Shown here piece by piece: positions 1 to 7,693 of a stretch of 64,000 nt of DNA. This stretch comes from CAZBRS01 sp964494475 (GTDB lineage Bacteria; Myxococcota_A; UBA9042; CAZBRS01), in contig CAZBRS010000021.1 of assembly GCA_964494475.1 (NCBI GenBank), forward strand, positions 22,608 through 86,607. Reading direction: 5' to 3'. The position numbers and the translations under genes are program-made. Numbering within the stretch: position 1 is the stretch's first letter; each line of letters starts with the position of its first letter. A model generated the notes under the pieces. That model did no database searches and was not told where the DNA came from. It was given only the letters and a program-made list of their open reading frames with translations.

Positions 1-289
1 TCTCGAACCACTTGACCTCGGGGATTTCGCCGGCGCGCAGCTCGTACGAGAAGCCCGGCAGACTGGCGACGAGGGCCTCGAGGCCCTCGCGGACCAGCGC
101 CACGGGGACCTCGGGCTCGTAGAGCGTGATCTGCACGGTGTCGGCGTCGGGGTTCAGGATCTCGAGCTCGGTCTGGCCGAGCAGGTAGAGCTGGACCCCG
201 ATGGCGTCTTCGAAGCGCGCCGCCGCCGTGAGCGTGACGTAGGGGACCGTGGAGGCAGGGGGGGGTTGCTCGGGCATGGGACCGTTCAT
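1..289 (-). CDS. N-terminal part of a probable ribosomal protein L11 methyltransferase (PrmA-like), cut by the window edge
   Basis: An open frame starts at ATG 289, immediately after the rplI stop (TAA then ATG), and runs off the left edge after 96 codons. An in-frame second ATG lies at 277. The visible part looks like the N-terminal domain that precedes the SAM-binding domain in PrmA: a DAIGVQLYLLG helix, a beta stretch DTVQITLYEPE, a helix of small hydrophobics and then EVKWFE, resembling the conserved Trp region of PrmA. The catalytic domain is outside the window, so the assignment is an inference. The direct abutment to rplI suggests cotranscription with the ribosomal genes, which suits a ribosomal protein methyltransferase. 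Confidence 0.4.
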   Translation of the reverse strand, partial: MNGPMPEQPPPASTVPYVTLTAAARFEDAIGVQLYLLGQTELEILNPDADTVQITLYEPEVPVALVREGLEALVASLPGFSYELRAGEIPEVKWFE

Positions 290-733
290 TTACTTGGGCA
301 CGACCCAGACCTTCACGGTGGCCACGACGTCCTGGTACAGCTTGATCGGTACCTGGAACACGCCCTGGGTCTTGATGGGCTGCTCGAGCTCGACGATCTT
401 GCGATCGATCTCGAAGCCCGCGTCGTTGAGGGCGTCGGCGATGTCGCGGCCCGACACCGAGCCGAACAGCTTGTCCTCTTCGCCCACCTGCCGGTGCAGC
501 TCGACCGACGTGGCCTCGAGCTTCGCCTTCAGCGCGAGCGCGTCCTTGCGCAGCTTGTCCATGCGCTGGGCCACGACGCGCTTCTGGTGTTCGAACTGCT
601 TCACGTTCTCGGGCGTCGCGACCATCGCCAGCTTGCGCGGCAGCAGGAAGTTCCGCGCGTAGCCCGGCTTGACCTTCACGAGGTCGCCGATGGTGCCGAG
701 GTTCGGCACGTTCTCCAGGAGGATGATGTTCAT
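290..733 (-). CDS. rplI: 50S ribosomal protein L9
   Basis: Structural protein of the large ribosomal subunit that binds 23S rRNA at the base of the L1 stalk. At 147 aa it has the normal family length. The N-terminal rRNA-binding motif GDLVKVKPGYARNFLLP is at about residues 16-32, followed by a charged connecting helix and a C-terminal domain with the GSVSGRDIADAL segment. It is the third gene of a conserved rpsF-rpsR-rplI order, 10 bases after rpsR. The start ATG 733 gives the family-typical N-terminus MNIILLENV. Confidence 0.98.
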   Translation of the reverse strand: MNIILLENVPNLGTIGDLVKVKPGYARNFLLPRKLAMVATPENVKQFEHQKRVVAQRMDKLRKDALALKAKLEATSVELHRQVGEEDKLFGSVSGRDIADALNDAGFEIDRKIVELEQPIKTQGVFQVPIKLYQDVVATVKVWVVPK

Positions 734-743
734 CGGAGCCTCC

Positions 744-998
744 CTATTTGATCATGTTGGCCGTGGTGAACGGCAGCAGCGCCAGGATGCGGGCGCGCTT
801 GATCTCGACCGTGAGCGCGCGCTGGTGCTTGGCGCACACACCCGAGATGCGGCGCGGCACGATGCGGCCGCGCTCGGTCACGAACTTCCGGAGGATCTCC
901 GGGGACTTGTAGTCGATGATCATGGTCGCGTTCACGCAGAACGGACACACCTTGCGCCGCTGGAAGCCCTTGCGCTTCCTCTTGATCATGGCCGCCAT
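744..998 (-). CDS. rpsR: 30S ribosomal protein S18, zinc-binding (C+) form
   Basis: Small-subunit ribosomal protein that forms a heterodimer with S6. It is 84 aa with the basic N-terminus KRKRKGFQRRK, the conserved YKSPEILRKFVTERGRI segment and RRISGVCAKHQR. C18, C21, C55 and H58 form a plausible zinc site, which marks the C+ version of S18. The gene lies between rpsF and rplI, with 9 bases to rpsF and 10 to rplI, as in many bacteria. The ATG at 998 follows GGAGGCGACG. An internal Met at residue 4 is an alternative start. Confidence 0.97.
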   Translation of the reverse strand: MAAMIKRKRKGFQRRKVCPFCVNATMIIDYKSPEILRKFVTERGRIVPRRISGVCAKHQRALTVEIKRARILALLPFTTANMIK

Positions 999-1007
999 CG
1001 TCGCCTC

Positions 1008-1538
1008 CTACTCCGCGTCGCGGGTGGTGGGTTCGTTGTCGCTCGCGCCCTCGGCCTTCTCGCCGCCCTCTTCCTTCTCGTCGTCGTCGTCGTCTCCGTC
1101 CTTGGCGGGCTCGGAGCCGTCGGCCGGCTTGGCGTTGGGGTCGGCGGGCTTCGCCGCTTCGGCCGCGGCCTCGTCTTCCTCGGTGACCATGCGCTTGAAC
1201 GAGAGGTCGGCCTCCTGCATGAGGTCGTAGTGATCGGGATCGACGTTCTCGGCCAGGTGCACCGTCAGGAAGCGCAGCACGAGCTCGTTGAGGCGCAGCG
1301 TGCGCTCGAGCTCCTCGATGGCCGCCGGTGGCGCCAGGTAGAGGTAGTAGATGTAGATGCCCTTCATGTTCTTCTTGATCTCGTAGGCGAGCTTGCGCTT
1401 GCCCCAGACCTCGAACTTCACCTCGTGCCCGCCGAGGCGCTTCAAGGCGTCGAACACCTTGGCGTGGAACGCCTCGATGGTGTCTTCCGTAATGTCGGTA
1501 CGGATGACGATGACGGTTTCGAACTTGTTGAACTTCAT
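1008..1538 (-). CDS. rpsF: 30S ribosomal protein S6 with a long acidic C-terminal tail
   Basis: Small-subunit ribosomal protein, partner of S18. Residues 1-100 carry the ferredoxin-like S6 fold (FETVIVIRTDI, GKRKLAYEIKKNMKGIY, LRFLTVHL). At 176 aa it is about 40 residues longer than usual. The extra C-terminus, from about residue 120, is low-complexity Ala/Pro/Asp/Glu with a run of five Asp, and is probably disordered. A GGAGG Shine-Dalgarno precedes ATG 1538. First gene of rpsF-rpsR-rplI, with its own promoter at 1624-1651. Confidence 0.96.
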   Translation of the reverse strand: MKFNKFETVIVIRTDITEDTIEAFHAKVFDALKRLGGHEVKFEVWGKRKLAYEIKKNMKGIYIYYLYLAPPAAIEELERTLRLNELVLRFLTVHLAENVDPDHYDLMQEADLSFKRMVTEEDEAAAEAAKPADPNAKPADGSEPAKDGDDDDDEKEEGGEKAEGASDNEPTTRDAE

Positions 1539-1623
1539 CTGGCCTCCTCATGGGGTGCGCCCCCGGACCCGCCGGGAGCAAGGAGTATGTCAGCGGCCCG
1601 AAAGTTCGGGTCGCAGGGTCGCC

Positions 1624-1651
1624 AATGTACTCGAACCGCCAAGGGCGTCAA
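1624..1651 (-). promoter_or_regulatory. Sigma-70-type promoter of rpsF-rpsR-rplI
   Basis: On the minus strand: TTGACG (1651-1646), 16-base spacer, TACATT (1629-1624), giving a start near 1617 and a leader of about 80 bases before rpsF. The leader contains a small hairpin CCCGA-ACTT-TCGGG. In many bacteria this leader binds S6:S18 for autoregulation; here that is only a possibility. The -35 overlaps the last codons of pth, so the operon can be driven separately from rplY-pth. Confidence 0.5.
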
Positions 1652-2214
1652 CGAAATTCAATCGCGTGGCGCGTGTTGAAGCGGTTCATGGCGCGCGCCG
1701 CCCCCTCGAAGACGAACGACTCGACCGCGTTCGCGGCGTACTCGACGACCAGGCGCACGTCGGCGACCTCCCCCGCGGGGAAGGGCTCGAGCACCCAATC
1801 GACCGTGTCTCCGTCGGGCGGCTTGCCGATCCCCACCTTGAGGCGGAAGAACCCGTCGCGCCCCAACGCCTGCTGGATCGACTGGATCCCCCGGTGTCCG
1901 CCTGCGCCTCCGCCGCGCCGCAGCCGCACGTGCCCGAAGGGCAGGTCGAGCTCGTCGTGGATGACGAGCAGGTCCTCGTCGGGGGTCTGCAGCTCGCGCA
2001 AGGCAGCTTCGACCGCGCGCCCCGAGAGGTTCATGAACGTGGTGGGCTTCAGCAGGCCGAGGTCGCCCCGCCGTCCGTAGTGTCCGTGGAAACGCCGCTC
2101 GGCGCAGGGTACGCGCAGCTTGGCGGAGAACTCGTCGAGGACCACGAAGCCGAGGTTGTGACGCGTGAGTTCGTATTCTGGACCGGGGTTGCCAAGCCCG
2201 ACGACGAGCTTCAC
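1648..2214 (-). CDS. pth: Peptidyl-tRNA hydrolase
   Basis: Cleaves peptidyl-tRNA released from stalled ribosomes. With the GTG start at 2214 the protein is 188 aa, the usual family length. VGLGNPG at the N-terminus holds the conserved Asn (N9), H19 of TRHNLGF is the catalytic His, and KPTTFMNLSG and VIHDELDLP supply the conserved Met and Asp. In the later GGHNG-type motif the Asn is replaced by Arg (GGHRGIQS). The start lies 8 bases after the rplY stop with a poor Shine-Dalgarno, which suggests translational coupling. A longer upstream frame reads through rplY in another frame and is not real. The rplY-pth order is common in bacteria. Confidence 0.95.
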   Translation of the reverse strand: MKLVVGLGNPGPEYELTRHNLGFVVLDEFSAKLRVPCAERRFHGHYGRRGDLGLLKPTTFMNLSGRAVEAALRELQTPDEDLLVIHDELDLPFGHVRLRRGGGAGGHRGIQSIQQALGRDGFFRLKVGIGKPPDGDTVDWVLEPFPAGEVADVRLVVEYAANAVESFVFEGAARAMNRFNTRHAIEFR

Positions 2215-2222
2215 CGCCCGGA

Positions 2223-2879
2223 CTACGCCTTCTTGGCGGGCGTGGGAGCGGCCCCCGCGGCCGGAGCGGCCGCGGCGGGAGCATCGGCAGCGGCGGCCGG
2301 AGCGGCGGCGCCGGCTTCGGGCTCGTCGGAGATGAGCTTCAGCTGAATGACCGGCTGGTCGACGCGGTAGATCACCTCGACGCCGGGGGGCAGCGGGACC
2401 TCGGAGATGCGCACGCGCATCTCCGTGCGCCCGTCCATGTTGATCTCGAGCGTGTCGGGGATGGCGTCGGGGGCGCACCGCACGCGCAGTTCGCGCAGGA
2501 CGACCTGGCGGCTGCCGCCCTGCTTCTCGAACTCGGTCTTGCCCGTGAAGTGCAGGGGCACCTTCACGACCACCTTGCGATCGCCGCTGACGTCGTAGAA
2601 GTCGACGTGCACCAGCGTGCGCTTGACGGGGTGGATCTGGTACTCGCGGATGAGCACGCGCCGGGTTCCGTGGCCGTCGATGGTCAGGTTCACCAGCGTG
2701 TTCGTGCCCGAGGCGCGACGCAGCAGCTTCGCCACTTCGCGGGCCTCGACGTCGAGCGCCAGGTTCTCGGTGTCCGGTCCGTACAAGACGGCCGGGACCT
2801 GTCCCCGGATTCGAGACTGGCGAGCCGGTCCCTTTCCGGAGGTCGTGCGCAACGTGGCTTTCAGTTCAATCGCTTCCAT
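2223..2879 (-). CDS. rplY: 50S ribosomal protein L25, long Ctc/TL5 form
   Basis: 5S rRNA-binding ribosomal protein, often linked to general stress. 218 aa: an N-terminal L25 domain (MEAIELKATLR, PAVLYGPDTENLALDV, HPVKRTLVHVDFYDV), a C-terminal TL5-type beta domain (VPLHFTGKTEFEKQGG, EINMDGRTEMRVRISEVPL) and an Ala/Pro-rich tail. The start at ATG 2879 is fixed by an excellent GGAGGAAGAAA site; a longer frame upstream would run through the tRNA-Gln gene. It lies 28 bases downstream of tRNA-Gln and is probably cotranscribed with it. Confidence 0.97.
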   Translation of the reverse strand: MEAIELKATLRTTSGKGPARQSRIRGQVPAVLYGPDTENLALDVEAREVAKLLRRASGTNTLVNLTIDGHGTRRVLIREYQIHPVKRTLVHVDFYDVSGDRKVVVKVPLHFTGKTEFEKQGGSRQVVLRELRVRCAPDAIPDTLEINMDGRTEMRVRISEVPLPPGVEVIYRVDQPVIQLKLISDEPEAGAAAPAAAADAPAAAAPAAGAAPTPAKKA

Positions 2880-2907
2880 TTTTCTTCCTCCGCTAACGAG
2901 GCGTCGG

Positions 2908-2979
2908 CTGGGGCGCCAGGACTCGAACCTGGATAGCAGGAACCAAAATCCTGTGTCCTGCCAGTTGGACGACGCCCCA
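2908..2979 (-). tRNA. tRNA-Gln (anticodon TTG)
   Basis: A cloverleaf can be drawn on the minus strand. The acceptor TGGGGCG pairs with CGCCCCA, the anticodon stem CAGGA/TCCTG encloses the loop TTTTGGT (anticodon TTG, reading CAA/CAG), and the T arm is CCAGG-TTCGAGT-CCTGG. The discriminator is G. CCA is not encoded (CCG follows). It stands at the head of the rplY-pth transcript behind a strong promoter. Confidence 0.97.
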
Positions 2980-2992
2980 CAAGGGGTTGTTT

Positions 2993-3021
2993 TCTCTAGC
3001 ACAGGGGATCGGGGGTGTCAA
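2993..3021 (-). promoter_or_regulatory. Strong sigma-70-type promoter for tRNA-Gln-rplY-pth
   Basis: Minus strand: TTGACA (3021-3016), 17-base spacer, TAGAGA (2998-2993). Predicted start is near 2986, a few bases before the mature tRNA 5' end at 2979. The consensus -35 and ideal spacing fit a stable-RNA promoter. Confidence 0.75.
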
Positions 3022-3067
3022 GCGCGCGTTCGCGTTGCTCGCGAATCGCAGGTGCGCTCGAGCCCCC

Positions 3068-4027
3068 CTACTGGGCGCTCTCGAGCTTCGTGATCTCGTC
3101 GGCCAGCGCCTTGTCGTCGGGGTCGATGGCCGCGGCTTGCTTCAGGAACCGTACGCACTCGGCCTTCTCGCCGCGCTTGCAGTAGTTGGCGCCCACGCGC
3201 TTGATCTCTTCCTTCACCTCGGCCAGGTTCTTCAACTCGGTCTGGGCTCGCGCGTAGAACGAACTCTCGGCGGGGATGCCCTTCAGCTTGGCGATGGCCT
3301 TGGCGTAGTCTTCCTTCTTCTGGTCGTCGGCCGAGTCCTGGAAGTCCTTCTTGGCCTTCAGTTCGGTGCTGACCTTCTTGATGCCGGCCTGCACGTCTTC
3401 GTTCTCGGGCACGGCGGCGTTCAGGTTGTTGTAGGCGGCCAGGGCCCCGTCGAAGTCCTGCTTCTTCACGAGGTCGGCGGCGGCTTCGAGCTTGTCGTCG
3501 ATGAACTCCTGCTTCACGCTCGCGGTCAGCTTCTCGACGCGCACGGCCAGGCCGTCGTCGCCGTCGAAGGCCGCGAACCAGCCCGGCGCCATGGGGTCGG
3601 GCTTCAGGAACAGGTAATAGCTGGCCGCCCCGAGCAGTCCGAGCACGATCACGACCAGGCCGATCCAGCCGAGCAGGCCCTTGCCCGTGTCGGCCTTGAC
3701 GATGTCGGCGTCGAGGCTGGCGCGCGCGTGGTCGGACAGCTCGACCGCGAACTCGACGTTGCCGACGCGCAGCCGGTCGCCGTGCTTGAGGTAGGCGCTC
3801 TCGATGCGCTGATCGTTCAGGAACGTGCCGTTGGAGCTGCGCAGGTCTTCGACGCGCAGCCGGTTGTCCTCGTCGACGGAGATCTTCGTGTGCATGCGCG
3901 ACACGGACGGATCGAGGATGACGACCGTGCAGTCCTTGCCGCGTCCGATGAGGTTGATCGGCTTGTCGATCTCGAAAACCTTGCCGCTGACGCTGAGGTT
4001 CTGGCCGAGCAGTCTTCCGTAGACCAT
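3068..4027 (-). CDS. FHA-domain membrane protein with TPR-like C-terminal region
   Basis: 319 aa. Residues 1-100 are an FHA domain, a phosphothreonine-binding module: GRGKDC, SVSRMHTKI, the signature DLRSSNGTFLN, then GDRLRVGNVEFAV. One membrane helix follows (GLLGWIGLVVIVLGLLG, about residues 125-145). The rest is helical with TPR-like repeats (DLVKKQDFDGALAAYNNLNAA, AECVRFLKQAAAIDPDDKAL). This topology places FHA in the cytoplasm and the helical part outside. It starts 9 bases after the FHA/pseudo-CpaF gene with a GGGGAG site, so the two are one transcript. Such proteins usually read Ser/Thr kinase signals; no kinase gene is in the window. Partner unknown. Confidence 0.85.
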   Translation of the reverse strand: MVYGRLLGQNLSVSGKVFEIDKPINLIGRGKDCTVVILDPSVSRMHTKISVDEDNRLRVEDLRSSNGTFLNDQRIESAYLKHGDRLRVGNVEFAVELSDHARASLDADIVKADTGKGLLGWIGLVVIVLGLLGAASYYLFLKPDPMAPGWFAAFDGDDGLAVRVEKLTASVKQEFIDDKLEAAADLVKKQDFDGALAAYNNLNAAVPENEDVQAGIKKVSTELKAKKDFQDSADDQKKEDYAKAIAKLKGIPAESSFYARAQTELKNLAEVKEEIKRVGANYCKRGEKAECVRFLKQAAAIDPDDKALADEITKLESAQ

Positions 4028-4036
4028 GGGGCTCCC

Positions 4037-6298
4037 CTATCCTACCGCCTTCTCGAAATGACCGACGACACGACCGTCGGGGCTCTTGCGATCCTCTTTG
4101 TACTGGAAGCAGGCCTTGACGGCCAGCCCCGAGACATCGGGGACGAGTTCGTCGATGGCCACGACCTTGCGCGTGCCGCACGGCCAGGCCCTCAGGGTCA
4201 CGACGTAGCGGAACGCTTGTCGGCACGCGGCCCGCAGCGCGGTGTCGTCGGGGCGCGCGCCCTCGAGGCTCCAGCGGAGCCCGACGCGCGACAGCCAGGC
4301 GTCGAGGCCCGGTGCCGACGCAGAGGCCAGGGCCTTCCCGTCGCATTCGACCAGCAGCGGCAACCAGCGCACGACCTCGCCGGCCGTCAGCACGGGCAGC
4401 ACGAGATGCCGTGGGTCGAGGCGCCGGATCTCGGCCACCGCGCCCGGCCAGTCGCGCTCGGCCCACGAGCGCGCCAGGGGCAGCACCTGCGCGTGGCGGG
4501 GCCGTACGACCGGGTGATCCTGCGCCAGCACGACCGGGTGATCGCCCAGCATGAACAGCGCCAGCGCTTCGAGCAGGCCGTCACGGTAGGCGGGCTCCCC
4601 GCCCAGGACGAGGACGCCCTCGCCGCGCACGACCACGCCTCCGAGGAACTCGGCCATGACGTCGTCGAGCAGGCCGGCCTCGACCCAGGCGTGGATCGGC
4701 CGGAACTCGTGGCGCCGACGCTCGACGCGCAGCACGGGCTTGTCGCCCGTCATCGTGGACGGGTAGATGCTGACCGATTCGCCCCCCGGCAGCAGGCCGC
4801 GCTGCACGACCGGCGCCTCGGTGCCCGGAGCTCCCAGGTGGAGGGCCAGCCGACGGAGCACGTGGCGGAACGAGCTCTCGAAAGCGAAGGCTTCCGAGAA
4901 GTCGGTGGCGCGGCCACGGTCGGTTACGGTGACGGCGGCGGCCCCGACGGCGTGGAGCACGTCGCCGACGCCTCCGGTGAGGAACGTGTCGAGCGCGCCC
5001 AGCCCGATCAGGTCGTGGACCAGCAACTCGAGATCGCGGCTCTCGAGGTCTTCGCCCAGCTCGAGGCGCACCGCTTCGCGCACGGCCTCGCTGGCAGCGG
5101 GATGCGCGTGCGGAGGATCGAGCAGGCCTTCGTCGGCCAGGCGCCCGATCAACTCGACCACGCGTCGTTCGAGGGAGCGGTCGGGGGTGACGGCTTCGGC
5201 CACCCTCGCCATTTCGCCCACCGTGGCGCGTCCGTGCAGGACGGCGTCGCGTTCGATCTCTTCGAGCTCGCGATCCATCTCGCGCTGGATCGAGTGGCGC
5301 ACCGCCGTCGCGGTCGTGGTCGTGGTGGTGCGAGGGGGCGCGACGGGGGGCAACTCTGGCACGGGCTCGGGCCGCCGTACAGGCTCCGGCTCCGGCTCGG
5401 GCTCTGGCTCGGGCAGGGGCGCCGGCTCGGGTTCCGGCTCCTCCTCGGGCTCCGGCTCCGGTGGGGGCTCGTGGGCCGGCAGGAGTTCGGGCTCCGCGCT
5501 CGCGGGGGGCGGCCCCATCTTCGCGAGGAGCTCGGCCGCCATCGCGGCGTCGAGCATGCCCGTGGCCATCGCCTCGTTGGGTTCTTCGGCCGGCTCCACC
5601 GGGGGCTCCGGGATCGGGGCGGGCGGGGTCGCCCGGGCCAGGTCGAACAGCAGCGCGTCGGCGACCTCGTCGTCGAGCCGGGCCGGGACCTCGCCCGTGG
5701 CCGGGTGCTCGGCCGGGTCGGCCTTGAAGAAGTCGTCTTCGGGCATCTCGGCCTCGATGCCCAGGTCAATCGCCGCCGGAGCCTCGTCGACGAGCGGCGC
5801 GATGGAAGCCTGCGGGGTCTCGTCGCGAGCGGGGAGTTCGACCTCGGCGGGGACCTCTTCGATCGCCGGCGGAGGGACGGGCTCGTCGTCTCCGAGGAAC
5901 TGGATGGCCTCGTGGGCCGAGCGCTCGATCTCTTCGGGGGCCGCCGGCGGTTCGTAGTACTCGTCGGTGGCGGAGACGCGCTCATCGGGGATGATGGCCT
6001 CCTCCTCGAGGAACTTCTCGACCTTCAGCATGAAGTCGCCCATGAAGATCTTGTCCTGGTCGGACACCTTCACCGGGGCGCCGATGCGGTCGCCGTTCAC
6101 GTAGGTTCCGTTCGTGCTCTTCAGGTCGATGACGTACATCTCCCCTTCCATCACCATGATGCGGGCGTGCCGCTTGGAGATGTTCGGGCGGGGAAGGACG
6201 ATGTCGTTTCCTCGCGCGCGGCCGATGTTTACGGTGTCGCGGTCGAACGTGAGCACCTGTTCGCCGCCGCCCTTTTCCTTGATCCGGATCTTGATCAT
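4037..6298 (-). CDS. FHA domain fused to an apparently inactive CpaF/TadA-like (type II/IV secretion ATPase) domain
   Basis: 753 aa from ATG 6298 (MIKIRIKEK). Residues 1-100 are an FHA domain (GRARGNDIVLP, ISKRHARI, DLKSTNGTYVNG). Residues about 105-370 are an acidic, Pro-Glu-rich linker. Residues about 376-753 follow the order of a CpaF ATPase: IGLGALDTFL, a beta domain, LLPGGESVSIYP and PVLRVERRR, then the nucleotide-binding region. There the expected GGTGSGKTT is GGEPAYRDG (bases about 4578-4607), the expected Walker B/Glu (IIIGE) is LVLPV, and the HAN-type motif is SAS. The end KVVAIDELV matches the CpaF C-terminus. The fold is kept but ATP hydrolysis should be lost, so this is probably a regulatory or scaffold protein. 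No true CpaF is in the window. Confidence 0.75.
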   Translation of the reverse strand: MIKIRIKEKGGGEQVLTFDRDTVNIGRARGNDIVLPRPNISKRHARIMVMEGEMYVIDLKSTNGTYVNGDRIGAPVKVSDQDKIFMGDFMLKVEKFLEEEAIIPDERVSATDEYYEPPAAPEEIERSAHEAIQFLGDDEPVPPPAIEEVPAEVELPARDETPQASIAPLVDEAPAAIDLGIEAEMPEDDFFKADPAEHPATGEVPARLDDEVADALLFDLARATPPAPIPEPPVEPAEEPNEAMATGMLDAAMAAELLAKMGPPPASAEPELLPAHEPPPEPEPEEEPEPEPAPLPEPEPEPEPEPVRRPEPVPELPPVAPPRTTTTTTATAVRHSIQREMDRELEEIERDAVLHGRATVGEMARVAEAVTPDRSLERRVVELIGRLADEGLLDPPHAHPAASEAVREAVRLELGEDLESRDLELLVHDLIGLGALDTFLTGGVGDVLHAVGAAAVTVTDRGRATDFSEAFAFESSFRHVLRRLALHLGAPGTEAPVVQRGLLPGGESVSIYPSTMTGDKPVLRVERRRHEFRPIHAWVEAGLLDDVMAEFLGGVVVRGEGVLVLGGEPAYRDGLLEALALFMLGDHPVVLAQDHPVVRPRHAQVLPLARSWAERDWPGAVAEIRRLDPRHLVLPVLTAGEVVRWLPLLVECDGKALASASAPGLDAWLSRVGLRWSLEGARPDDTALRAACRQAFRYVVTLRAWPCGTRKVVAIDELVPDVSGLAVKACFQYKEDRKSPDGRVVGHFEKAVG

Positions 6299-6336
6299 CG
6301 GCCCGCCTTGAGCGCAATTCCCTGCGGATGGACTAA

Positions 6337-6365
6337 GATCTTCGGGCACCCCCCCTGATTGTCAA
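6337..6365 (-). promoter_or_regulatory. Possible promoter of the FHA gene pair
   Basis: Minus strand TTGACA (6365-6360), 17-base spacer, AAGATC (6342-6337). The -35 is consensus and the -10 is poor. It overlaps the stop codon of the upstream HD gene. Confidence 0.4.
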
Positions 6366-7654
6366 GAACTTTGGACCAGCTCCAGCGCGACCTCCTCGGG
6401 GGCCCCCCGCTCTTCGAGGTCGCCGTAGACGCGAACGATCGAGACCGGCTCGGTGTAGCGCCGGAACAGATCGGTCGCCTCCTCCAGCAGGATGGCGCCT
6501 TTCCCGTCGAAGGGTCGCTTCACATAGATGCCCACGGGGTTGCGGTTCCTCGTGTACTTCGACAACTCGCCGCGGGATTCGACCACGATGGGCTCGATCG
6601 ACTGGGAGCGCAGCCGCTCGACCAGGCGGTCGCGCCGAAGGCACGCGTCTTCGCCCGACGCCTCGAGCAGCAGGCGCGGCGCCCGGCCCTCGAGGACACG
6701 CCGTCCCCAGCGTCCGGGGTGCTCCTCGAGTCGACGCCGCAGCCAGAGGTCGTCGAAGGGGGCCAGCTCGTCGGCGCGGGTGGGGATGGCGGCCGCGCCG
6801 GGCGATTCGCGTGCCAGGTCGCGGAACCAGGCGGCCAGCATCCGTTCGAGCGCGACCGAGCGATAGTGGAAGTAGACGGTCAGGAACATGTGGTAGCGGG
6901 CGAGCAGGAAGTGGTCGAACGCGAACACCGCCCGCGACGCGAGGGCCAGGTGCACGCCGTCGTCGGCCTCGTGGAACGTGAGGTTCGACAGCAGCCAGTC
7001 GCGGTCGTACTGACCGTAGGAGACGCCGCTGAAGTACGAGTCGCGCAGCAGGTAGTCCATGCGATCGGCGTCGATCTCGGACGACACCACCTGGTGCAGC
7101 AGGGGGCGCAGGTCGCGCCGACGCCACGCGAAGCGCCCCGCGGGCGCGGGCAGGTCGAGGTCCAGCACGGCGCTCACGTCGCCGGACGTCACGTCCCAGG
7201 GGCGGCAGGCCTCGTCGAGGGCGCGGGCCAGGTCGCTGTCGTGCAACACCAGGCGGGTGTAGTCCTCGTGGCTGGCCCGACGCGGCGGTGCGAGCGGATT
7301 GGAGGGCAGCGCGAGGGCCGCCAGGGGCGGCATGACGGACTCCATGGCGTGCGAGAGGGGAAAGTGCCCCACGTCGTGCAGCAGGCCCGCCAGGCGCACC
7401 ACTCGCCGGAACCGCTCGCGCTCGTTGGCCGAGAGCCCCGGGGCGTCGCGCAGCACCGCCTGGATGGCCCGATCGGCCAGGTGCATCACGCCGATCGAGT
7501 GCAGATAGCGCGTGTGCACGGCGCCTGGGAACGAGACCTCGGAGAACCCCAACTGCTTGATGCGCCGCAGCCGCTGGAACAGTGGGTGCTCGAGCACGAT
7601 CCGCTCTTCTTCGAAGATCGGGATGGGACCGAGCACGGGATCGCGGATCTCCAT
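6362..7654 (-). CDS. HD-domain phosphohydrolase (dNTPase/SAMHD1-like family)
   Basis: 430 aa. The metal-binding HD pattern is complete: HTRYLHSIGVMHLA near residue 50 and LLHDVGHFPLSHAME near residue 95, followed by DADRMDYLLRDSYFSGVSYG, the signature of the COG1078 branch of HD hydrolases related to SAMHD1. Members hydrolyse deoxynucleoside triphosphates or related nucleotides; the substrate here is unknown. The start ATG 7654 follows GGAGACCCG. It may be cotranscribed with the FHA pair downstream (63 bases apart) and lies 39 bases after the PAAR gene. A second, clearly dGTPase-like HD enzyme is at 12620. Confidence 0.88.
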   Translation of the reverse strand: MEIRDPVLGPIPIFEEERIVLEHPLFQRLRRIKQLGFSEVSFPGAVHTRYLHSIGVMHLADRAIQAVLRDAPGLSANERERFRRVVRLAGLLHDVGHFPLSHAMESVMPPLAALALPSNPLAPPRRASHEDYTRLVLHDSDLARALDEACRPWDVTSGDVSAVLDLDLPAPAGRFAWRRRDLRPLLHQVVSSEIDADRMDYLLRDSYFSGVSYGQYDRDWLLSNLTFHEADDGVHLALASRAVFAFDHFLLARYHMFLTVYFHYRSVALERMLAAWFRDLARESPGAAAIPTRADELAPFDDLWLRRRLEEHPGRWGRRVLEGRAPRLLLEASGEDACLRRDRLVERLRSQSIEPIVVESRGELSKYTRNRNPVGIYVKRPFDGKGAILLEEATDLFRRYTEPVSIVRVYGDLEERGAPEEVALELVQSS

Positions 7655-7693
7655 CGGGTCTCCAGGAACGCGGTCGCGCAGGCCGGAGGCGGA

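Noticed and set aside
2987..6358. A 1123-codon open frame on the plus strand opposite the FHA genes
   Set aside because: It is antisense to two proteins with clear FHA domains, has low-complexity Gly/Leu/His/Arg content and no domain. Such long antisense frames are normal at this GC content.
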